A stretch of DNA of 64,000 bases, taken from the NCBI GenBank assembly GCA_903632075.3, contig CAHIKZ030000805.1, positions 384,501-448,500 of the forward strand. Direction: 5' to 3'. Below are positions 57,497 to 64,000 of this stretch, in pieces. Position 1 is the first letter of the stretch. Each line of letters opens with the position of its first letter. Position numbers and translations under genes: made by a program. The notes beneath the pieces were generated by a model that saw only the letters and a program-made list of their open reading frames with translations, made no database searches and was not told where the DNA came from. This stretch comes from Acanthosepion pharaonis. Taxonomy: Eukaryota > Mollusca > Cephalopoda > Sepiida > Sepiidae.

Positions 57497-57994
57497 CAGA
57501 ATTTTCCAGCTTACAAGGCACACTTTTTTTCCTAAAACATACCCAGCAAAATACATGTGCATCTTCCAAGATGAATGTAAGGCAACGCTCATGCCCAAGT
57601 AAGCTTGGACGGTCACCTAATTGGCTTGACTGATAGGGACATGGATTTGTATGTTGAATCATTACACTATAATGTTAGATATCTAATTAAGCCTTTTATA
57701 TGATGCAACTTCAGTACTTAGCTGTTACAAGTATTTCCAAGACTAAAAACCTTTCTGGAGCCGAGCCACAAGCTTAAACATACTCTGTTTACTAGCAGCA
57801 GTGGGAGCCTTTCTGCTCTTGATTAGTATGTCATTGCTATACAAACAATTGGATGAGTGATTAATGCAAACAATACGTGATGCCTGTATGTGAAGGACAT
57901 ATGGTGGCTGTGTTGTTGCATGAGAATGACTTTATTTTTTTCTTAGAAATTTCTTTCCAATATTAGGGTGCGTCTTTCAAGCTGGAAAATACAG
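57497..57994. mobile_element. 498-bp MITE with TA target site
   Basis: The left end CAGAATTTTCCAGCTTACAA and the inverse of the right end CTGTATTTTCCAGCTTGAAA match and continue as 'gg(c/a)(a/g)cac'. TA flanks both (57,495-57,496 and 57,995-57,996). The internal sequence is non-coding. The TTTTCC(A/G)GC..RCGCAC end type is widespread in animal MITEs (from general knowledge). Confidence 0.8.
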
Positions 57995-58120
57995 TAATTT
58001 GATTGTATACAGCAGATGAGTTTTTGCCTGGTCATCAAAGTAATCCATTATGCCTTCACTTGTTCTTATTGGCAGAAGAATTTGTTTAAACCACTCATTT
58101 AATTCTCCAGAAAGGAGCTT

Positions 58121-58130
58121 TATATATATA

Positions 58131-58177
<47 letters not shown>

Positions 58178-58186
58178 GTATGACCT
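58121..58186. repeat. (TA)n with interruption, then (CA)n
   Basis: TA tract broken once by 'tatta', followed by a short CA run. Confidence 0.9.
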
Positions 58187-60030
58187 GTGGATAAACTGCC
58201 TTTAGTACAGTTAGTAGTTTCACTTAGCCTGTGATCTTCTATGTTCCATGTTGTAAATGTCTGCATTTCATTGCAATCACAATTTTTTTTAAAAAAGAAA
58301 CCATTTTTGTTGTGTTTAAGTACATCTAGAAATATGCTTTAGTAGCTTTTCTTTTTCATCTCTATGAAAGCCACACTTTAAAGAGACTAACATAACCAAA
58401 CTGATTTTCACTATTTGATTTGGTTAGTTTGATTACATTGGCTATTATATGGTATTGAATATTTTCTTGCACTGTTTTAATTTGATTGTTGTTAACCTCA
58501 ACTTGTGTATCCAACAGTGAAGTATCATTCATTGAAAAATACATATCACAAAATTTGTCAGACTTCTTTTAACATTTTCACTCTGTCATCATCTTTTCTC
58601 CATAAATACTACAAATCTGGTTTTGCATTTTTACCTTTCATTAAATAAAAAAATCATTTACTGAAAATGTTGCTTATTTTCTTACATTTTCACTGTTAGA
58701 ATCAATAACTCTAAAGATTCCAATTTTGATATTGTAAAAATGCACTATAACAGCTATTATGATAGTCAAAAATTATCTTTTTTTTTCTTTTTTTTTTTTT
58801 TAATGAAGTTTATTAAAACTAACACCCTCTTTTGTCGGTACAAAGCTTGCTTTAGATGCCTCTCCTCTTATGTATTATAAATTAATGAGAACTTAGTAAT
58901 TGATACTGTGTAGAGTATCTTTAGGCCTCTCTCTCTCTTTTTTCCTTCCTTTTAAATCTCTGATATAAATATAGATGTTAAGTGGCTTATACCCCTTTTA
59001 CCTGGCTCTTTCATAGCTCTTGATTTGTAGTTCCTGGTTAGATTGTAATAGCAAATATTTCTTATAATAAATGTGGCTAATTTACCTGAGTTCATCATTG
59101 GATTTAATGTTTGAACTACATATAATTCTGACTTTTGCTGTAAGTTGTTTACTACTGAAATTTTCTTAACAAATGTTTTTTTGTCTTTCTTTCTTCTGAT
59201 TTATGATGATCATCCAATGGACATATCACTTTATATAGCTACCCACTTACAGCATTTGCAGACTTAGTTCAAGTGGTAAGGAAGAAAACTGAAGACCAAG
59301 ATGTGTGGTATTCCAGTTCAAAAATTTGTAAAAGTAACCAATAATAAATAAAACTGATTCTTAGACCTGGATGAATATGTTTTCATACCACCTACCAGTT
59401 TACTAATTGTAAACTCTATAAATCCCCTTATGATATAAAGATGTTTATTTAGTTTTTTACTTTTTGCCTCTAAAGATTTGTATATAATTATATGCCTCTG
59501 TCTTGTTCACAGATACATAAGACACAATTGTTGATTTGATATTTGTTTTCTACAGAAGCTAATCCTACTTGTTGCCTCAACTCATTTAGATGATCATGGT
59601 CAAGGAAATTATAATAATAGTAATCTTTGTTTTTCAAAGTATCACATGATTTAGTTCTGAAATTTGTTACAAATTTGTTAGGTATCAAGTCTTCAGGTAT
59701 ATTTTTGCATTGGAAGGAGTTTCTCTTTCATTGTAATTAATTCAGCTGTCAATTCTAATAAGTGGTTTATTTTGTTAACAAGATCAAACATGTCATGACA
59801 ATACCATAATAAAACATACTCATCAGTAACTAACCTGTAGAGGATAACTTGTGAAGAACTCAAAAGACTTTTTTGTTTTATTTTTAGTTTTGTCAACCCT
59901 TTGTGGGTTTTTAAAGACAAAACATATTTTGGATTGTAAGGATAATTCTTTTTTTTTTTCTTTTTTTTTGAAAGTGAATATTGCATTAACAATTTTTTTG
60001 AGAATAACAATCATTTTTCCAGATACAAAT
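58187..60030. other. AT-rich stretch, no recognised gene
   Basis: T-runs near 58,770-58,801 and 59,950-59,970. Open frames (59,693-60,010) depend on poly-Lys from A-runs. No gene supported. Confidence 0.4.
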
Positions 60031-60196
60031 CTTACTATTTAACCTATAGTTGGGGAGAGGAAATGAAATTCTACCTTTCCCAAGGATATTTGCCCATAAG
60101 TGAATGTGATGAATACAACTGGAATTTGAACATGGCTCTCTAATTTCACATTCTGAGCCACTATGTATACAATACTATTATACCATCTGCACATTC
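60031..60196 (-). mobile_element. tRNA-like SINE, antisense copy of the 10.4/21.9-kb tRNA unit
   Basis: The reverse complement reads 'gtgcagatggtataatag' (box A-like), 'tggctcagaa', 'gttcaaattcc' (box B), 'attcacttatgggcaaatat', 'ccttgggaaaggt' and 'actataggttaaatagtaag'. These are the same blocks in the same order as the tRNA-related part at 10,428-10,590. The 5S-like section is absent from this copy. Confidence 0.75.
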
Positions 60197-60224
60197 ACCT
60201 CAAAAGTTATTAATTATAAAAAAT

Positions 60225-60720
60225 AGCCTTCCACAAACTAATCAAAGTATTAAGAAACAGGAAAATGTCATTAAAACACCGAAAAGCATGCTGAACTGCT
60301 ATGTAATATCAATACTCCTATGTGGCAGTGAACACTGGACAATTTCCTCTCACATGAAGAGGTGACTTGAGACAACAGAGATGGAGTTCTAAAGCAGGAT
60401 GCTGAGAATACCATAGAATGAGCATGTATACAATGAGCAAGTTTTAAGGAAAATGAAAATAAAAAGGAAACTTAAAATCAGAAAGAGTTGAAATTTCTAG
60501 GATACATAATGAGGGAAGATGGATTAGAAAATTAGACACTCACAAGACATATTTATGTCAAGAGGAACAGAAGAAAACGGCAAGTAAATTTGTGTAGATG
60601 GATGGCAGAACAGGAAATGGTAGGGATAGTAACAAGACACATTACTAAGTGCTGCAAAAATAGGAAGTTGTGGAAAGCCATGATCGCCCACGTCCTGAAG
60701 GGACACTGCATCTAGAAGAC
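60225..60720 (+). pseudogene. LINE C-terminal tail (family A)
   Basis: Plus-strand frames give 'PKSMLNCYVISILLCGSEHW' then 'TISSHMKR' (60,280-60,362), 'RMLRIP' (60,402), 'YNEQVLRKMKIKRKLKIRK' (60,430-60,486), 'KFLGYIMREDGLEN', 'RWMAEQEMVGIVTRHITKCC' and finally 'NRKLWKAMIAHVLKGHCI' with a stop at 60,714. This is the longest intact-looking run of the family A tail. Two in-frame stops and one frameshift break it. It abuts the antisense SINE. Confidence 0.8.
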
Positions 60721-61627
60721 AAACTGACCAATGAAAGACACAAGAAGAATCAGTGTGTTTTAAAAAGTCTACTTTTTATATAAGGATAATAAATAAGCTC
60801 AAAGAAGATTAATGTTAATTGTAGAATACTGTAACAAATTAAAGTGGTGGGGTGATGTTTTGAAGTGTATGAATTAGTCATTAATAAAAGACTTTAGGGG
60901 GGGAACTTAAAATGATTAGAAAATTTCAACCATTATATTAATCCAATATTCAATTTTACAAAAAAAATGTGGTTTAATCATATTAATACAGTGAATCAAG
61001 ATAGTACTCCTCTTTTATTCATATGTATCATCTGGCCCTATATTCCTATAATAATTACAAGGTTCATTTTCTTAGAAGAAAAATTTGTCTCAACTTTGGA
61101 CCCTGTCTATTTTTCAGTTAGTCCACTCCTGTCAGCTGGACTGGTAAGGATTAGGGAGTGCCTTGCCTCAACCATATGCTCTCCTCTTGCAGGATATGAT
61201 AGTCAATGATACTGTTCCTCTTTCTCTCTCTCTCTCTCTAAAAGAGTGATTCAACTTTCTCTTCACATTCATTAAGGTTACAGCTCTTTACCTCCATTTA
61301 GGGTCTACTTTCTATTCCAGTGCTTCTTAAATTGGTAAATAAATACTTCATTGAAAGATGAATGAAATTAAAATGAAACATGAAGAGTGAATAACTTAAT
61401 TTACTCAATTATTCATATTTTTCTACATTAAAGTAAATTTAACATTAAACACTTTATTTCTAAGAATTTAATTTCAACTTCTTAAGACTGTTGTAAATTC
61501 AGAATATTTCAATAATTGTTCTGAGTTTTACATATTTTTAGAGTATTCAAAAAATTGAATAAAATGAACACTTAGGAAATAAGTTAATTTATGCTCATAA
61601 TAGAAAAATTAATTATTATATTAAGAA
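60721..61627. other. non-coding, no recognised gene
   Basis: The first part is probably the LINE 3' untranslated region. A (CT)n-like patch lies at 61,222-61,241. Confidence 0.35.
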
Positions 61628-62075
61628 CTAGCAGTGGAGCCCGGCATTGCCCAGGGATGTAACAGTAAGAGATAGATCAAGTATCGACCATCATAAAGAC
61701 TGAAAAATAAAATTGACAAAGATTATTGTTTAAGGTTGACGGACACGCATGTCTTATAGTTTTTTTTTTTTTTTTTTTTACGAATTGGCCCAACCCAAAC
61801 TCAAACAAAAACATTGTTTTCAATCGTTATGATGAGTCCCCCGATTGAATAGAATTAGAATTTTATTATAAACAATTGTCTTGTAAATGGAATTTTTAAA
61901 GCATTCTGAATGTATAAATAAAGAAAAAAGTGTGCAAGACGATAAGAAATACTACCTGCCAAAAAAAAAAAAAGTGGATGTTTGTTTTATCGGCTGAAAA
62001 ATGTAAAAAATCCGATCACATATATAAAGGAACACACACACACAACCTGGGTTTTTTAACCTAAGTCACTCCACG
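61628..62075. repeat. unclassified repeat fragment starting 'agcagtggagcccggcattg'
   Basis: The GC-rich start 'gtggagcccggcattgccca' stands out from AT-rich DNA and resembles the conserved start of dispersed invertebrate repeats with a CCCGGC(A/G)TTGCCC(A/G)GG word. The body contains a T-run (61,760-61,780) and a CA patch (62,034-62,045). No partner end was found. Confidence 0.4.
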
Positions 62076-62077
62076 GA

Positions 62078-64000
62078 ATCGCTAAAACATAGAGCATAGT
62101 CTGATGAAAAAGACGCCAAAGTTTATGAAAACAAAATTTTATCGTCAAAATGCCTATGTTTTTATGAAGAGGATAGACTAAATTTTTTTTTAATTATTTT
62201 TAAAAATTTTTCCATCTTTTTAGAATATTCTAAATTTTGATTTAAAAAACCTTGTTTCTCTAAGAAATATTAACAAGGGTAGTAAATAACAATGATAATT
62301 TTTAGCACGTTTTTTGTATTCACACATTAATTTGGAAAATCTTGCAAAAATAAAAAATAATTGTCAGATGTTAATGAAACTTTCAGAAATTATTCACAGA
62401 TGATCGAAATTATTATAAATATTTTTTTTTTTATTAAAGTCATGGCAGAAATATTTTTTTTTATATTTATTAACACCCCCATAACTAATTTTATGAAAAA
62501 CTCTAGAAATTCGAGACCATCGGTTTTAGAGATTACAATAGTTAAAAGCACAAGGCTTTGAAGAATGCAAATCATGTTTTGGGGGGGGGGGGGTTGGCCA
62601 ACGTACCTGAAAATCAGCTGTGAATTGTAACATACAAAACTCAATAAAACAAATATATTATTTAGTTTCAAATGCTTTTATTTGTTTTAATTTGTTTTTA
62701 TGAATATGGACAATATTTTCTGAAAGCAAAAAATTTTTTCAATGAAAATTGAATTTTTAATACAATTATTTCTTATTTCTTTTAATTTTAAAAAGATTTT
62801 TCAAAAATTTTTAAATTGAATTTTTTAAAATATTTTAACGTTAGTTAAAAGCAACATCAACCTTTCAAAATGTCCGTGTGAGATTGTCATTGTCTAGCGC
62901 TTTGAAAATTGTATAATTTGAACCAATCAGATTAGCCATGGTAATTAAGAAATGTAATTTTTGTGTTTATAGTCGGACAGTAATTATCAAGTACGGAAGA
63001 CCAACCAGAATACAATTTAGTTGCATTATTTGAGTTCAGCATTGTTCTCCGCTGTTAAGCCCTTTACTTTTACTGAAACACGTATGGAGAAGTTAATTTG
63101 AGTTTTCAATTTCAACTGAGAAGGGTACCTACAAGTAAAAGTATCATCTTATGAAATTTAACTACTGCTAAACTTTAATTTATATGATCTTATTTTTATA
63201 TTAATCTCAGTTATGACATTTTTCCATAAATGAAATATCAAAACTAATAATAAAATGAATGGAAATACAAATAACACAGTAAAATGTAATAAATGTACAT
63301 AAAATTATAGTATTTTATGTACACTTCTGATAAAATTTCATAAGAAAGGTACCTAAATTAATTAGATACCTTTTTCTTATGAAATTTAATCTCACTATTA
63401 ACAGTCTTATTTTTTAATTTCTTTATATTTTCCATAAAGCATCATAAACGTAAAAATGAAAGCTAAGTACAAAAAAAAAAAAAAAAAATAAAAAAATTAG
63501 AGCGCTTGAAAGTTTTCCTTAAAAGTAACGAGGTAAATAATTTGTTCACTTAAATAATTTCACTTCCTTCCATCCGTAGAAAGAATTATCCTCCCGTAAA
63601 GTTATCTAAACGTCATAAATGTGCCTTTTCGTCAATCGTCAAGTTTAATTAAAAGGGTTATGACCTGCTTTGTTTTATTTTCAAATTACATTTTTTTGGC
63701 GCAGAAGCTAAGTTAAGCTTGGTTCAAAATATTTTAAATAAACAGGATAATTTCTGTTTTTATTAAAATCAGTTTTGAAAAAATGATAATTGATTTTTAA
63801 AAAAGAATATCAAAGTCAGATTTTAATCTTTTTTTTATCAAATCGAAAAAAATGATTGAAAATGATTATCTGTCCTTTTTTTTGACCAAAAAAAAACAAT
63901 ATTTTTTAACAAAAATTTCAGACATGCTATGAACGATTAAAAATGTAAAAAAATACCCCAAAAAAATACTTTGATCTTTCCTCTTTAATAATAATATGAA
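62078..64000 (-). mobile_element. family T element, copy 2, long, cut by window end
   Basis: This is the reverse complement of copy 1 over almost its whole length. 62,085-62,180 pairs with 25,500-25,620, 63,100-63,400 with 24,330-24,600, and 63,960-64,000 with about 23,770-23,810. Exact shared words include 'agaccaaccagaatacaatt' (63,000) and 'gagaagggtacctacaagta' (63,118). The tip at 62,078 is degraded ('cactccacggaatcgct'). Both internal palindromes are conserved (63,295-63,322 and 63,335-63,386). The missing outer end should lie roughly 100 bases beyond the window. Confidence 0.9.

Noticed and set aside
1..64000. CRISPR arrays, bacterial operons or riboswitches
   Set aside because: No regularly spaced identical repeats with unique spacers and no prokaryotic gene organisation; the ~69-bp minisatellite at 5.9 kb has no spacers and diverged units.

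Overview
The window reads as animal nuclear DNA: AT-rich, with no bacterial-style gene packing, long (TA)n/(CA)n/(TG)n tracts, and many decayed transposable elements of metazoan families. tRNA-derived SINEs that end in simple repeats, a 5S-rRNA/tRNA composite SINE, several LINE tails and many short inverted-repeat DNA elements suggest a mollusc, most likely a coleoid cephalopod (octopus-like). That assignment is inference from repeat style. No host protein is recognised, so no complete host gene is claimed.

Layout. 1-13 kb is a dense mosaic: SINE copies, a hAT-like element with inverted ends, a LINE tail, a tRNA-headed repeat running into a ~69-bp minisatellite, two antisense LINE tails flanking a Helitron-like element, a 5S/tRNA SINE and another SINE. 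13-19 kb holds the only stretch that looks like a host coding exon (14,009-14,135, with a TATA motif upstream and a GTAAG donor after it), a 202-bp MITE with almost perfect 65-bp arms, and a 499-bp hAT MITE with an intact 8-bp target duplication. 19-26 kb contains a tRNA-like SINE, a second 5S/tRNA SINE, a mariner-type deletion derivative and a complete 1,952-bp inverted-repeat element (23,674-25,625) flanked by an 8-bp duplication. 26-32 kb is mostly single-copy-looking AT-rich sequence with small MITEs.

32.8-35.2 kb carries a decayed LINE on the minus strand with reverse transcriptase (YMDD), a CCHC knuckle and a restriction-like endonuclease, bounded on both sides by (ATT)n, which points to the R4/Dong type. 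It is followed by a MITE, a probable solo LTR and a 1.8-kb decayed LINE. 39-51 kb holds more copies of the 1,952-bp family, one of them interrupted by a solo LTR with a 5-bp duplication, plus a cluster of (TA)n tracts. 53-58 kb has a fold-back element, a Tc1/mariner transposase pseudogene, an antisense LINE tail and a 498-bp MITE. The window ends inside another long copy of the 1,952-bp family (62,078-64,000), opposite in orientation to the first.

No operon, rRNA operon, CRISPR array or intact transposase/RT gene is visible. Most of the sequence is best read as intergenic DNA or a very large intron filled by successive, often nested, insertions.
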